NCBI GenBank assembly: GCA_031275915.1
Contig: JAISOC010000018.1
Coordinates: forward strand, 1-17,965
Direction: 5' to 3'
Length of the DNA: 17,965 nucleotides
Source: Holosporales bacterium
Lineage (GTDB): Bacteria > Pseudomonadota > Alphaproteobacteria > RUG11792
Positions within the stretch are counted from its first letter, which is position 1. Each line of letters begins with the position of its first letter. Of this stretch, positions 1 to 7,703 are shown piece by piece. A program made the translations under genes and the position numbers. Under the pieces are notes generated by a model, which ran no database searches, was not told where the DNA came from, and saw only the letters and a program-made list of their open reading frames with translations.

Positions 1-1
1 T

Positions 2-466
2 AAATTCGATAGCAGATATGGAGAAGGGAAGATAGCCTCTCGTATAGGACTAGAATCAGAGGCCATTCTGTACGACAATCCTTTAGATTTATTCAAGGAT
101 GTAAAAGATAAAAAATCGGGAAAATTGGGGTGTGTTTTTGTAGATGAAGCTCAATTTTTAACAAAACAGCAAGTAGCTCAACTGTGTCAAGTTGTGGATG
201 ATCTTGGTATTCCTGTCCTGGCTTACGGACTAAGAACTGACTTTTTAGGGGAGGCCTTTGAAGGTAGTTTATATTTGTTGCTTTGGGCTGATGAGCTTAT
301 TGAGGTGAAAACAATATGCCATTGTGGGAAAAAAGCTACTATGAACGCTAGATTTGATAAAGATAAAAAAATGATACGATCCGGAGCGCAAATAGATATA
401 GGAGGGAATGAAAAGTATGTAGCCTTGTGCCGCAAACATTATCGTTCTGGCAACATCGAAAAATAA
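2..466 (+). CDS. tdk: Thymidine kinase, type II, C-terminal 154 residues (5' end outside window)
   Basis: Thymidine kinase phosphorylates thymidine to dTMP in the cytosolic pyrimidine salvage pathway. The frame is open from base 2 and the ATP-binding P-loop end lies outside the window. What remains matches bacterial type II TK in order: a basic segment ending SRIGL, the catalytic-glutamate region FVDEAQFLT, the conserved YGLRTDFLGE stretch, and a zinc ribbon made of ICHCGKKA and the late CRKHY. From family knowledge, the Glu in DEAQF is the base and the Cys/His residues bind structural zinc. E. coli Tdk is about 205 residues, so roughly 50 N-terminal residues are missing here. An ATG-like start at 125 is internal and is not the true start. 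The gene is followed by two tRNAs with their own promoter. Confidence 0.95.
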   Translation, partial: KFDSRYGEGKIASRIGLESEAILYDNPLDLFKDVKDKKSGKLGCVFVDEAQFLTKQQVAQLCQVVDDLGIPVLAYGLRTDFLGEAFEGSLYLLLWADELIEVKTICHCGKKATMNARFDKDKKMIRSGAQIDIGGNEKYVALCRKHYRSGNIEK

Positions 467-476
467 GAGTTTTAGC

Positions 477-505
477 TTGAAAGAAAATAAGCTCCAGACT
501 ATATT
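477..505 (+). promoter_or_regulatory. Sigma70-type promoter for tRNA-Glu/tRNA-Lys
   Basis: A -35 box TTGAAA (477-482) is followed after exactly 17 bases by a -10 box TATATT (500-505). A start site near 512 would leave a short 5' leader before tRNA-Glu at 519. This is one of the best promoter matches in the window. It lies just past the tdk stop, so the tRNA pair can be transcribed independently of tdk. Confidence 0.6.
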
Positions 506-518
506 TGAACTATGCTTA

Positions 519-594
519 GTCTCCTTCGTCTAGAGGCCTAGGACACCGCCCTCTCACGGCGGCAACACGGGTTCGACTCCCGTAGGAGACGCCA
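519..594 (+). tRNA. tRNA-Glu (anticodon CTC)
   Basis: A full cloverleaf can be folded. The 7-bp acceptor GTCTCCT pairs with AGGAGAC (584-590), followed by discriminator G and an encoded CCA (592-594). The anticodon stem CCGCC/GGCGG encloses the loop CTCTCAC, placing anticodon CTC at 553-555, which reads GAG. The T-arm has GGTTCGACTCC. It sits 15 bases upstream of tRNA-Lys and the two are probably cotranscribed. Confidence 0.97.
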
Positions 595-609
595 ATGAAC
601 AATAACGTG

Positions 610-685
<76 letters not shown>

Positions 686-735
686 TAGCAGCGTGTATTT
701 TTCCGTAAAATTTATTATACAGTTGAAAATAAACA

Positions 736-765
736 TTTACTGTGAGAGAATAAATATTGTATAGT
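736..765 (+). promoter_or_regulatory. Probable promoter of secreted-protein cassette 1
   Basis: A weak -35 TTTACT (736-741) and a -10 TATAGT (760-765) are separated by 18 bases. The -10 is preceded directly by TTG, giving TTGTATAGT, a word that recurs upstream of other genes here. It lies 41 bases before the ATG at 806. Confidence 0.35.
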
Positions 766-805
766 AGCCGAGGTGTAAGATTCTGTTTTATTGGAGATAT
801 GAATT

Positions 806-1414
806 ATGCTGAAGAGAATGATATGGGGAGTAGGAATGGTGGCTGCTCTCGGAACTAGCTGTGTTTTGGCATCCTCAAAAGACGAGGCTAATGGTAGCTC
901 GCAGGTTACTACCCCTAGCACTGTACCTGATCCTAACAACAATAGTTTTGGGTTCAATAATGGAGATCCGAGTAAAGGAATTGAGGAAGTTTCAACGTCC
1001 TCGAATAGTAGTAGCAGTAGTGGTTCAGAGGAGTTTGATGAAGAAGCTTTCTGGAAACAACTCGAAACACATACGAAAGAAACAGAGGATGTCAGGTCAT
1101 TACTGAATTATGATAGTCCAGAAAAGTTAAGTCAAAGAATTCAAGAGCTTTACAATGAATATAAAACAATAGAGCATGATGATACACCAGAAGCAATCAA
1201 GAGAAGACAGCAAATCAAAGGAGCAATAAAATTGGTGGCGGATCGAGTTCCTGGAGAAATAACGTATGAATCTGATACGCAACCTGAAGCAGGAGCACTT
1301 GGTTTTCATCAGTCCGACGATCAAGAAGTAATCATCGAGGCGATACAACTGCAAGACAAAATAGATGGAAAAGTACCAAGAACCAAAGCATCAATACTCG
1401 CATGGTTATTCTGA
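806..1414 (+). CDS. Predicted exported protein, 202 aa, unknown function (cassette 1, first gene)
   Basis: I do not recognise a family. Residues 1-22 form a signal peptide: basic MLKR, a hydrophobic core, and a likely signal peptidase I site VLA|SS. A Cys at 19 is present, but GTSC is a poor lipobox. Residues 23-75 are low complexity, rich in Asn, Pro and Ser, with a run of six Ser (68-73 region) encoded by AGT/AGC repeats. Residues 75-148 are acidic then basic and look alpha-helical (EEFDEEAFWKQLE; IQELYNEYKTIE; AIKRRQQIKGAIKLVADR). The ATG at 806 follows GGAG (793-796) at good spacing. A second exported protein starts 68 bases downstream. The same two-gene arrangement, a small helical exported protein followed by a protein ending in a TT(V/I)F strand, recurs on the other strand at 8870-10233. 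Similarity between the two small proteins is too weak to claim homology. Confidence 0.75.
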   Translation: MLKRMIWGVGMVAALGTSCVLASSKDEANGSSQVTTPSTVPDPNNNSFGFNNGDPSKGIEEVSTSSNSSSSSGSEEFDEEAFWKQLETHTKETEDVRSLLNYDSPEKLSQRIQELYNEYKTIEHDDTPEAIKRRQQIKGAIKLVADRVPGEITYESDTQPEAGALGFHQSDDQEVIIEAIQLQDKIDGKVPRTKASILAWLF

Positions 1415-1467
1415 TCGAGAGGAAATGGCGTATTATAGGATGGACAAAAAAATTAGCTACGAATAAA

Positions 1468-1475
1468 AAAGGAGG
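1468..1475 (+). promoter_or_regulatory. Strong Shine-Dalgarno site that fixes the start of the 194-aa gene
   Basis: AAAGGAGG lies seven bases before the ATG at 1483. This supports 1483 over an in-frame ATG at 1402, which would overlap the upstream gene and bury the signal peptide behind about 27 extra residues. Confidence 0.7.
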
Positions 1476-1482
1476 ATATGTA

Positions 1483-2067
1483 ATGGAAAGCAAAAACAAC
1501 GCGTTGCGCATAGTGATATGCTGGGTAGCTGCAATATGGGCAGTTAATAGTAGTTATGGAGGAGCTTGGGTATGGCCTTGGACGCAATTGAATGCTGATC
1601 TAATGGACTTTCAGGCAGAGTGGACGGCATTGAGCAACAATAATTTAAACATAAGGTGGAATGTACTTCGTGCAAATGGTGCAAATACGTTGATAGAGCA
1701 TGCCGTACAACATTATACAGATGATGGATCTATCACTGGCCTTACACCCCAGAGATCAGCACATCTAACCAGAGCAATCTTCTCCCAAGTTGGCGTTGGC
1801 GTTCCGATCAATATTACTCAAGTACGACGAAAGATAAATAATAACAATGTTGTGATACAAAGAGACTTTGCCATTCCTGTTACGCAAGGACAGTTAAATG
1901 CCGCCTGGAATGCGGTGTTCCCGAATGGTCCTGCTATACCAGTCGGAGGTGTATCAACAAATGGTCGCCCAATTGCATGGTTGCACATATACATGACAGG
2001 AAATCCAGCAAATGGGGCTCCCAATAACGGTATCAAAGTCACCACCGTTTTCCTCAGCGATCATTAA
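1483..2067 (+). CDS. Predicted exported protein, 194 aa, related to the 303-aa protein at 8870-9781 (cassette 1, second gene)
   Basis: The N-terminus has a signal peptide (hydrophobic ALRIVICWVAAIWAV, with likely cleavage near SSYG). The mature part is rich in Asn and Trp and looks like a globular secreted domain. The family is not recognised. By eye its C-terminal ~120 residues match the C-terminal ~110 of the 303-aa protein. Both have HxxxH (H73/H77 here, H192/H196 there) and then an IT pair. About 26 residues later comes a second IT (111-112), exactly six residues before NN (119-120), then a beta strand, and a final strand GIKVTTVF (183-190) matching VIRITTIF. The layout (two His, a helix, strands, a last G-I-x-T-x-F strand) loosely recalls bacterial EndoU nuclease domains, but this is a guess. 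A rho-independent terminator follows 8 bases after the stop, so the two genes form a closed unit. Confidence 0.75.
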   Translation: MESKNNALRIVICWVAAIWAVNSSYGGAWVWPWTQLNADLMDFQAEWTALSNNNLNIRWNVLRANGANTLIEHAVQHYTDDGSITGLTPQRSAHLTRAIFSQVGVGVPINITQVRRKINNNNVVIQRDFAIPVTQGQLNAAWNAVFPNGPAIPVGGVSTNGRPIAWLHIYMTGNPANGAPNNGIKVTTVFLSDH

Positions 2068-2075
2068 ATTTGAAT

Positions 2076-2110
2076 GGGGCCAACACTGCCCCTTTCCTCT
2101 TACTTTTTTT
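2076..2110 (+). terminator. Rho-independent terminator of secreted-protein cassette 1
   Basis: The stem GGGGC (2076-2080)/GCCCC (2088-2092) has a 7-base loop, followed by a pyrimidine tract ending in seven T's (2104-2110). It lies just after the stop codon at 2067 and insulates the cassette from gpmI. Confidence 0.7.
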
Positions 2111-2111
2111 G

Positions 2112-2117
2112 TATAAT
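2112..2117 (+). promoter_or_regulatory. Probable -10 element of the gpmI promoter
   Basis: A perfect TATAAT, preceded by TTG (TTGTATAAT), lies 30 bases before the gpmI ATG. No good -35 sits at 16-18 bases because that region is the terminator stem and T-tract. Only the -10 is claimed. Confidence 0.4.
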
Positions 2118-2147
2118 CAGCTGGCGTGTACTTGAAGATTGTCTGCA

Positions 2148-3626
2148 ATGAAAGCTCTTAAAAGAAAGGTTCTCCTCATAATATTGGATGGATTTGGAGT
2201 ATCTGGAAATGGGTATGGAGATGCGACTTTAGAGGCGAAATTCATACAAAGTTTGAGGAATACGTATCCAAATTCATTGCTAAATGCCTCTGAAGAGCAT
2301 GTTGGATTACCAAGTGGCCAATTTGGAAATTCTGAGGTGGGGCATATGACGATAAGCTCCGGAAAAGTTGTGAAACAAAAGCTATTGATGATCAACGATT
2401 CAATAAGCAGCTGTGAATTTGATCAGAATCCTGTTCTGTTGAATTTTTTGCAAAACACAAAGACCTGTCATATCATGGGGCTTTTCTCAGATGGAGGAGT
2501 TCATTCTCACATATCTCACCTTTTCCATTGCCTGAAATTACTTCGCTTAAGAAATATAAAAATAAGAGCCCATCTATTTTTGGATGGAAGAGATGTGACC
2601 ATGGATAGTGCTCTTAACACCTTGAAAACCGCAGTGTCCAATGAATTAATTAAAGTTTCTGAAATAGCAAGTGTGCATGGAAGGTATTATGCAATGGATA
2701 GAGATAGAAAATGGGAAAGAACAGAAGTTTCATACAATGCCATCAAAAATGCGGATTCTGCATACAAAAATGTTGAGGATCCAATAAAAATGATTGAATT
2801 CTTCTATAAATCTGGTGTTTTTGATGAAAATATGCCCCCTTTCGTTATGAAAGGATACTCTGGAGCCCTATCAAACGATTCTTTTTGGAATATTAATTTT
2901 CGAACAGACAGAATGAAACAAATTCTGACACTGATACATAGTGACGGATTTAAAATATTGAATATGACCAATGTTGATGAAAAAATAGACAGAAATTCTG
3001 CAGTGTTGTTTGAGAAAAAAGAAATAAAAAACACACTGGGGGAAGTTATCAGCAAAAATGGTCTAAGACAATTGAGGATAGCAGAGACTGAAAAATATGC
3101 GCACATAACATATTTTATGAATGGAGGAGAGGATATTACCTATGAAAATGAATTTAGAATTCTTGTGGATTCTCCAAAAGTTGCTGATTACGCAGAAACT
3201 CCCGACATGTCTTCCTCAGAAATTACGCAAAAACTCAAGGAGGCACTATCCTTGGAGTCTTATGATCTCATAATTGTAAATTACGCAAATGCAGATATGA
3301 TAGGCCACACTGGAAATTTTGAAATCTGCAAGAAATCTTTAAGAATGTTGGATGAACATGTTAAGAATGTTGTGGAAACTGCTAGAAATCACGAATATGA
3401 AGTACTAATAACTGCAGATCACGGAAATGCTGAGCATATGATCAATGAAAATGATGGAACATTTTGTAAAACACATTCTCTTTCAAAAGTTCCATTTGTA
3501 TATATTTCCGATGACAGAGGAAGTAATCTCAAAAATGGATCGTTGCAGGACATAGCTCCAACAGTTCTTTCGTTGCTTGGAATCAAAATTCCAAACGATA
3601 TGGAGGGCAGTTGCTTGATTAAATAA
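2148..3626 (+). CDS. gpmI: 2,3-bisphosphoglycerate-independent phosphoglycerate mutase
   Basis: The enzyme interconverts 3- and 2-phosphoglycerate in glycolysis/gluconeogenesis, in the cytosol, using two metal ions (usually Mn) and a phosphoserine intermediate. At 492 residues it is close to the usual ~510. Visible motifs in alkaline-phosphatase-superfamily order are: ILDGFGVSGNG with metal Asp14; GNSEVGHMTI with catalytic Ser62; SDGGVHSHISH (114-124); LDGRDV (145-150); GRYYAMDRDRKWER (178-191); NFRTDR (250-255); AETEKYAHIT (312-321); NYANADMIGHTG (378-389, Asp383 and His387); TADHGNAEH (422-430, Asp424 and His425) and KTHS (His443). All catalytic residues are present. I chose the ATG at 2148 (GAAG ten bases upstream) over an in-frame TTG at 2139. 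The gene converges on radA with one base between their stops. Confidence 0.97.
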   Translation: MKALKRKVLLIILDGFGVSGNGYGDATLEAKFIQSLRNTYPNSLLNASEEHVGLPSGQFGNSEVGHMTISSGKVVKQKLLMINDSISSCEFDQNPVLLNFLQNTKTCHIMGLFSDGGVHSHISHLFHCLKLLRLRNIKIRAHLFLDGRDVTMDSALNTLKTAVSNELIKVSEIASVHGRYYAMDRDRKWERTEVSYNAIKNADSAYKNVEDPIKMIEFFYKSGVFDENMPPFVMKGYSGALSNDSFWNINFRTDRMKQILTLIHSDGFKILNMTNVDEKIDRNSAVLFEKKEIKNTLGEVISKNGLRQLRIAETEKYAHITYFMNGGEDITYENEFRILVDSPKVADYAETPDMSSSEITQKLKEALSLESYDLIIVNYANADMIGHTGNFEICKKSLRMLDEHVKNVVETARNHEYEVLITADHGNAEHMINENDGTFCKTHSLSKVPFVYISDDRGSNLKNGSLQDIAPTVLSLLGIKIPNDMEGSCLIK

Positions 3627-3627
3627 A

Positions 3628-5001
3628 TTACGCAGATGAGTTTTTTATCATATCAAATATTTGTTTCACAGACCTTAATTTTATTATTTGCAAATTTATG
3701 TCAGATTTACCGAAATCATCTGTTTTATTGGAACAGAAGACTTTCTGGAATCCCAATTTCTGCGCTTCCTTCATTCTTGAATAAGCTAAGTTGGATTGCC
3801 TAATTTCTCCAGATAAACTAACTTCTCCAAAAAAAACAGCATGAAGAGGTAAAGATTTTTGCAAATATGCGGAAATTATTGAGGCAACCACTGCCATATC
3901 CACAGCTGGCTCTGAGATTCTGAGTCCTCCAGCTATATTCAAATACACATCTTTGTTGAAGAAATTCAAACGACATCGATTGGATATAACGGCAACCAGC
4001 ATAGAAAGTCTGTTATTATCAAATCCGACCGAGGCCCTCCTTGGAACAGATAAATTTGTGTGAGATACAAGGGCTTGTATTTCTGAGAGTATAGGTCTAG
4101 TTCCCTCTATTCCTGAGAAGACCGCTACTCCACTTACAGAATTACCATCATGATCTGACAAAAAGGCAGAAGATGGATTTAGCACCTCTTCAAGTCCAGT
4201 TCCCGTCATTGAGAAAACTCCTATTTCATCTGTTGCTCCAAATCTGTTTTTTGAACCCCTTAAAATTCTATAATCGTATGATTTGTCTCCCTCAAAATAA
4301 AGAACACAATCAACCATGTGTTCCAAAGTCTTTGGACCTGCTATTGCTCCGTCCTTTGTAACGTGTCCAACAATAACAATTATTATATTTTTCTTTTTGG
4401 CAATATCGACAAGTTCCTGAGTGCAATACCTGACTTGCGAAATTGTACCTGATGAAGATTGTATGATATTTGTTGATATTGTTTGAATCGAATCTATGAC
4501 TACTATAGATTTCTCATCTAGTTCTTCTGTACTTGCAATAATTTGTTCAATACTGTTTGTGGAAGCTATTTTCAAATCATTATTAAGAAGCCCTATTCTT
4601 TTCGCTCTTATTCCAATTTGGGCTACAGACTCCTCAGCAGTGAAGTATATATAGTTCTCAATTCCAACAATCTTGTTCAATAAAATTTGCAGCAAAAGAG
4701 TGGATTTACCGATTCCTGGAGGTCCTCCAACCAACACAACAGAGCCTCCAACAAATCCTCCTCCCAAAACTCTGTTTAATTCGCTAAAGGGAGTGGCATG
4801 TCTTATTGCATCATCACTTTCTGCAATTGCAATAGTTTTGAAAAAATCACTGGGTACATCTGATTTAGTTTTTTCTTTTTGTATTACTTCCTCTGTAACA
4901 GAGTTCCAGGCCTTGCAAATGTCGCATTGTCCCATCCATTTTGGAAGGACAGCTCCACATTCCTGACATACAAATCTGGTTGTTGTTGATCCTTTTGCCA
5001 T
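3628..5001 (-). CDS. radA: DNA repair protein RadA (Sms)
   Basis: RadA is a RecA-like ATPase and hexameric branch-migration helicase that helps RecA process recombination intermediates. The protein has 457 residues, normal for the family (~455-460). In order it shows: a C4 zinc finger (Cys12, 15, 26, 29 in CQECG...CDIC); Walker A GGPPGIGKST (92-101); Walker B IVVIDSIQ (166-173); the RadA-specific KNRFG motif (251-255); and a C-terminal Lon-protease-like domain including AGGLRISEPAVDMA (357-370) and GEVSLSGEIRQ (392-402). The ATG at 5001 gives MAKGSTTTRFVC, matching the family N-terminus. Longer frames read into tRNA-Trp and were rejected. No Shine-Dalgarno is obvious, and the start is only 18 bases from the tRNA 3' end, so it may be cotranscribed with tRNA-Trp. 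Confidence 0.97.
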   Translation of the reverse strand: MAKGSTTTRFVCQECGAVLPKWMGQCDICKAWNSVTEEVIQKEKTKSDVPSDFFKTIAIAESDDAIRHATPFSELNRVLGGGFVGGSVVLVGGPPGIGKSTLLLQILLNKIVGIENYIYFTAEESVAQIGIRAKRIGLLNNDLKIASTNSIEQIIASTEELDEKSIVVIDSIQTISTNIIQSSSGTISQVRYCTQELVDIAKKKNIIIVIVGHVTKDGAIAGPKTLEHMVDCVLYFEGDKSYDYRILRGSKNRFGATDEIGVFSMTGTGLEEVLNPSSAFLSDHDGNSVSGVAVFSGIEGTRPILSEIQALVSHTNLSVPRRASVGFDNNRLSMLVAVISNRCRLNFFNKDVYLNIAGGLRISEPAVDMAVVASIISAYLQKSLPLHAVFFGEVSLSGEIRQSNLAYSRMKEAQKLGFQKVFCSNKTDDFGKSDINLQIIKLRSVKQIFDMIKNSSA

Positions 5002-5019
5002 AAAAAACATCAAAAGACT

Positions 5020-5095
5020 TGGCAGGAGCGGAGGGACTTGAACCCCCAACCATCGGTTTTGGAGACCGATACTCTACCAATTGAGCTACACTCCT
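5020..5095 (-). tRNA. tRNA-Trp (anticodon CCA)
   Basis: On the minus strand, acceptor AGGAGTG (5095-5089) pairs with CGCTCCT with one G-T pair. The discriminator is G and CCA is encoded (complement of 5020-5022). The anticodon stem TCGGT/ACCGA encloses CTCCAAA, placing anticodon CCA at 5060-5062. It reads only UGG, consistent with UGA being a stop here. radA follows immediately on the same strand. A possible -10 (TATAAG, complement of 5131-5136, in TTGTATAAG) lies upstream. Confidence 0.97.
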
Positions 5096-5255
5096 AATTG
5101 TCAAAGACTGAGTCTACTAAATTGTTTTCCCTTATACAATTTGAATGTTAAATGTTCTGTTTCTTATAAATTAACATTGGTTCTGCATTAATGATCGCCA
5201 AAAGTTGCACCAGCAAAAGCAGTGCTACTGTTCTTATACAGGCAGAATCTACAGA

Positions 5256-5284
5256 TTGTTTACTGATAGTGGATATGCTACAAT
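5256..5284 (+). promoter_or_regulatory. Probable promoter of the 746-aa secreted protein gene
   Basis: A -35 TTGTTT (5256-5261), a 17-base spacer and a -10 TACAAT (5279-5284) predict a start near 5291, about 40 bases ahead of the ATG at 5331. This supports the ATG over a TTG at 5205, which would lie upstream of the transcript. The rest of the 235-base gap 5096-5330 shows no other gene. Confidence 0.45.
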
Positions 5285-5330
5285 ACATGTATGTTTATCT
5301 TTATTTACATATTTTCTTTTGTTTAATTTT

Positions 5331-7571
5331 ATGAAATTTTTACATAATGTTATCCGAATTACACTTACGTGTGTATTCATTGTATGTAGTCTGACATCGC
5401 AGATTTTTTCGTCAACAAAGTTCTCTCAGAGACCATTCTCTCCGATCACGCACAATATCAATAGTAATTTTCTGACATCGCAGATTCCTTCATTGGCAAG
5501 GGCCTTATCGTCCAAACGGATTTCGCAGTCTCCGCCGCCTTTGACTGATTCAAAGAACAGGAGTAGAGCAGCTACATACATGGTTAATGATAATCCAGCT
5601 GATCCTCCAATTGATCCTAGATATAAACTTTTTAATGAGCACGAAAATATTGAAAAAAGGTACAAGGATTGCATATTTGCTGAAGACAAGAGAATGAGAT
5701 ATAAAGCTTTCGATGATAAATCTAGACAGATTAGACTTGTGATAGATGGAAATTACTGTCAACTTTTGTTTGATCTTGCTCATGATTTAAACGTTGCAAG
5801 AAACAAAACTGATTTTGGAGCAGCTAAAATGATATCTAGAAAAATATTGGATCTTTTGGATGGTAATTATACTCCCGCGGGAGGAGGAGCAGCTTTGATT
5901 GAAGTTAAGCGTCCTCAAGTTGGATCAGATCTTGAGAAGCAGTATCAAAAACTCAGATTGTTCGTAGATCTGCTTTTGGTGCAGGCTGCCCAGATCTTGT
6001 ACATAAATGCAATACAAGAGAAAACAACATCAATAATGAAAACTTACCTAAATGGTAAAAGTAACGATGATATTAGAAAATCCAAAAAAGAAAAGGACCA
6101 AGCAAAAAAGAATTTAGGGAAAGATAACTACGAGGCTATAGCAAAAGCCCAGAATAAAGTTGGCCTGGATGCTCCGGTGAATCAATTTTTAAGTAATGTC
6201 ACAAAATCAGCTTCCGGAACTCTGAGAAACAATTTGCTAATTAATTTTGATGAGATATTTAAATGTAAAAGACAGGAAATTAAGCAAAAGTGTATGTTTG
6301 CGGCATTATTAGTAAACACAACACACGTACGAAAAATCACAGAAACAGCAATTAGAATTCTCGGTTTGGATGAATTATTTACTAGATTTGCTCCTCTGAC
6401 TAGAAATGAAGTTGAAACTGCGTATAAAAACGCGATACTCGAGTATATCGGTAAAACATTTAATTTTTCTAAAAACAATGGTTTACACATTGATATTATA
6501 AATATGACGTGCGAATATTTTATGCGTTTTTTTTACTTGGCGAAGAAAATTACTTCGCTTAACAAAAAAGAAAAAATGCCTGATATGGAATTGATAGATA
6601 GCAATGGCATAGATATTTTTGGCAACAGTAACACATGTACGTTCAACTCTTCATTTGGTTCTTTTGGAAGAAATAAAGGCAACCAACATCTTATTTCAAT
6701 TGGAGGAATATTAACAAAGGAGCAACAAAAAGATCTATATACAGAAAAAAGACCACTGCCACAAAAAAAGTGGCAAACAACCGAGGTGAGAGATGGGAAA
6801 AAGTATATTGTTACTTATAGCAGTTCTCCATATGAGTCTACCTCCACGATAGTTCCTTATAGAAAATATTGGTTTAACGGTGAGGAGTATAAATTACAGC
6901 CAAAAAAAGAGAAGTTTTATGATGATGAGGTTTGTTTGAGGCTATTACCAATGAACGATTTACCAAGTCGGTCAAGAGTGGGACTTGCTGTTGTAGTGTA
7001 TATGGTCAATCAAAATGAAAGCATATTGAAAAATAAGCAATTTCTAAAAGATAAAGCTCAAGACTGGTTAGTAATTGGATATAATAAAGAGTCTACTGAA
7101 AAAATGCTTTCTTCTCCAATCGCAGTTTATAATCATGAATTTTTTCCTAATGCCAATATTCCTGAGCAAAAGCTGCCACTATCGGATGAAGTAATTGCAT
7201 TAAGCATACTGATAAAAGATTATCCGTCAGCACTTATGCAAACCACTAGACATTATCCGGAACATCGTTTCAATATCACCTATTCTCAAAATTCTATAAA
7301 TGAACAGCTAAAGTGTGAAAAAGACGAGGATGCTTACCGTCAAATGTACGCCTCCTTTGGAATGAATACTATGAAATACAAAGACGGTGCTATTGGTGTC
7401 ATGAGGCAGTTAAATTCACGAAAATTTCATAATGTATTGTCCATGTTTTCAGAAGAAGGCCCATCGCAAGAATTGTTTTTGCAGAATGTATATATATCAA
7501 ATCCATTTGCTTCTTTTAATTTAATAACTGGATTTAACGATCACGCTAGACAAGCTCATCTTCGGAATTAG
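5331..7571 (+). CDS. Predicted exported protein, 746 aa, unknown function, sharing a module with the metallophosphoesterase at 14234
   Basis: No known family is recognised. Residues 1-20 (MKFLHNVIRITLTCVFIVCS) form a signal peptide. Residues 21-80 are Ser/Pro-rich and disordered-looking, with LTSQI occurring twice, 27 residues apart. Residues 140-182 (NYCQLLFDLAHDLNVA...DFGAAKMI...GNY) align without gaps to residues 119-161 of the exported metallophosphoesterase, with about 16 of 42 identical. Residues 200-420 are strongly helical and charged (lysine-rich 249-272), including ILEYIGKTFNF (369-379) and a hydrophobic MRFFYLAKKI. Residues 440-746 look mixed alpha/beta with many aromatics (PYRKYWFNGEEYKL, 509-521). 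There is no internal membrane helix beyond the signal. The ATG at 5331 was chosen because a signal peptide begins there and a promoter lies just upstream. Its ribosome-binding site is poor. The stop abuts the CCA end of tRNA-Pro. Its size, export signal and place between two tRNAs suggest a lineage-specific secreted factor. That is inference. Confidence 0.75.
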   Translation: MKFLHNVIRITLTCVFIVCSLTSQIFSSTKFSQRPFSPITHNINSNFLTSQIPSLARALSSKRISQSPPPLTDSKNRSRAATYMVNDNPADPPIDPRYKLFNEHENIEKRYKDCIFAEDKRMRYKAFDDKSRQIRLVIDGNYCQLLFDLAHDLNVARNKTDFGAAKMISRKILDLLDGNYTPAGGGAALIEVKRPQVGSDLEKQYQKLRLFVDLLLVQAAQILYINAIQEKTTSIMKTYLNGKSNDDIRKSKKEKDQAKKNLGKDNYEAIAKAQNKVGLDAPVNQFLSNVTKSASGTLRNNLLINFDEIFKCKRQEIKQKCMFAALLVNTTHVRKITETAIRILGLDELFTRFAPLTRNEVETAYKNAILEYIGKTFNFSKNNGLHIDIINMTCEYFMRFFYLAKKITSLNKKEKMPDMELIDSNGIDIFGNSNTCTFNSSFGSFGRNKGNQHLISIGGILTKEQQKDLYTEKRPLPQKKWQTTEVRDGKKYIVTYSSSPYESTSTIVPYRKYWFNGEEYKLQPKKEKFYDDEVCLRLLPMNDLPSRSRVGLAVVVYMVNQNESILKNKQFLKDKAQDWLVIGYNKESTEKMLSSPIAVYNHEFFPNANIPEQKLPLSDEVIALSILIKDYPSALMQTTRHYPEHRFNITYSQNSINEQLKCEKDEDAYRQMYASFGMNTMKYKDGAIGVMRQLNSRKFHNVLSMFSEEGPSQELFLQNVYISNPFASFNLITGFNDHARQAHLRN
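5390..5486 (+). repeat. 16-bp direct repeat pair inside the 746-aa gene
   Basis: The word tctgacatcgcagatt occurs at 5390-5405 and again at 5471-5486, exactly 81 bases (27 codons) apart and in frame, coding LTSQI both times. The intervening residues are Ser/Arg/Pro-rich in both halves, so this may be the remnant of a tandem duplication in a disordered N-terminal region. Confidence 0.7.
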
Positions 7572-7648
7572 TGGTCGGGAAGAGCGGATTTGAACCGCCG
7601 ACCCCTATCCCCCCAGAATAGTGCGCTACCAGGCTGCGCTACTTCCCG
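7572..7648 (-). tRNA. tRNA-Pro (anticodon GGG)
   Basis: On the minus strand, acceptor CGGGAAG (7648-7642) pairs perfectly with CTTCCCG, followed by A and an encoded CCA (complement of 7572-7574). The anticodon stem CTATT/GATAG encloses CTGGGGG, with anticodon GGG at 7614-7612, reading CCC/CCU. The 3' end directly touches the stop codon of the convergent 746-aa gene. It lies 55 bases downstream of kdsD on the same strand. Confidence 0.96.
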
Positions 7649-7703
7649 AATTTCGGTTTCAGTTTATATGATGTTGCTCTGTTTTGCGATATTCATGGCG
7701 TAA

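Noticed and set aside
18..22. Reassigned UGA codon
   Set aside because: UGA ends tig and the 202-aa gene at sensible places, and tRNA-Trp has anticodon CCA, so the standard code applies.
471..494. Hairpin AGCTT/AAGCT after tdk as a terminator
   Set aside because: The stem is only 5 bp, no T-tract follows, and the region is better explained as the -35 and spacer of the tRNA promoter.
861..1106. An 81-codon ORF inside the 202-aa exported protein
   Set aside because: It is a different frame of a gene that has a signal peptide and ribosome site, and has no support of its own.
5001..5104. N-terminal extension of radA and an overlapping 79-codon ORF
   Set aside because: They read through tRNA-Trp. 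The VQVPP-like peptide is the usual artefact of translating a T-arm, and RadA proteins start MAK near the zinc finger.
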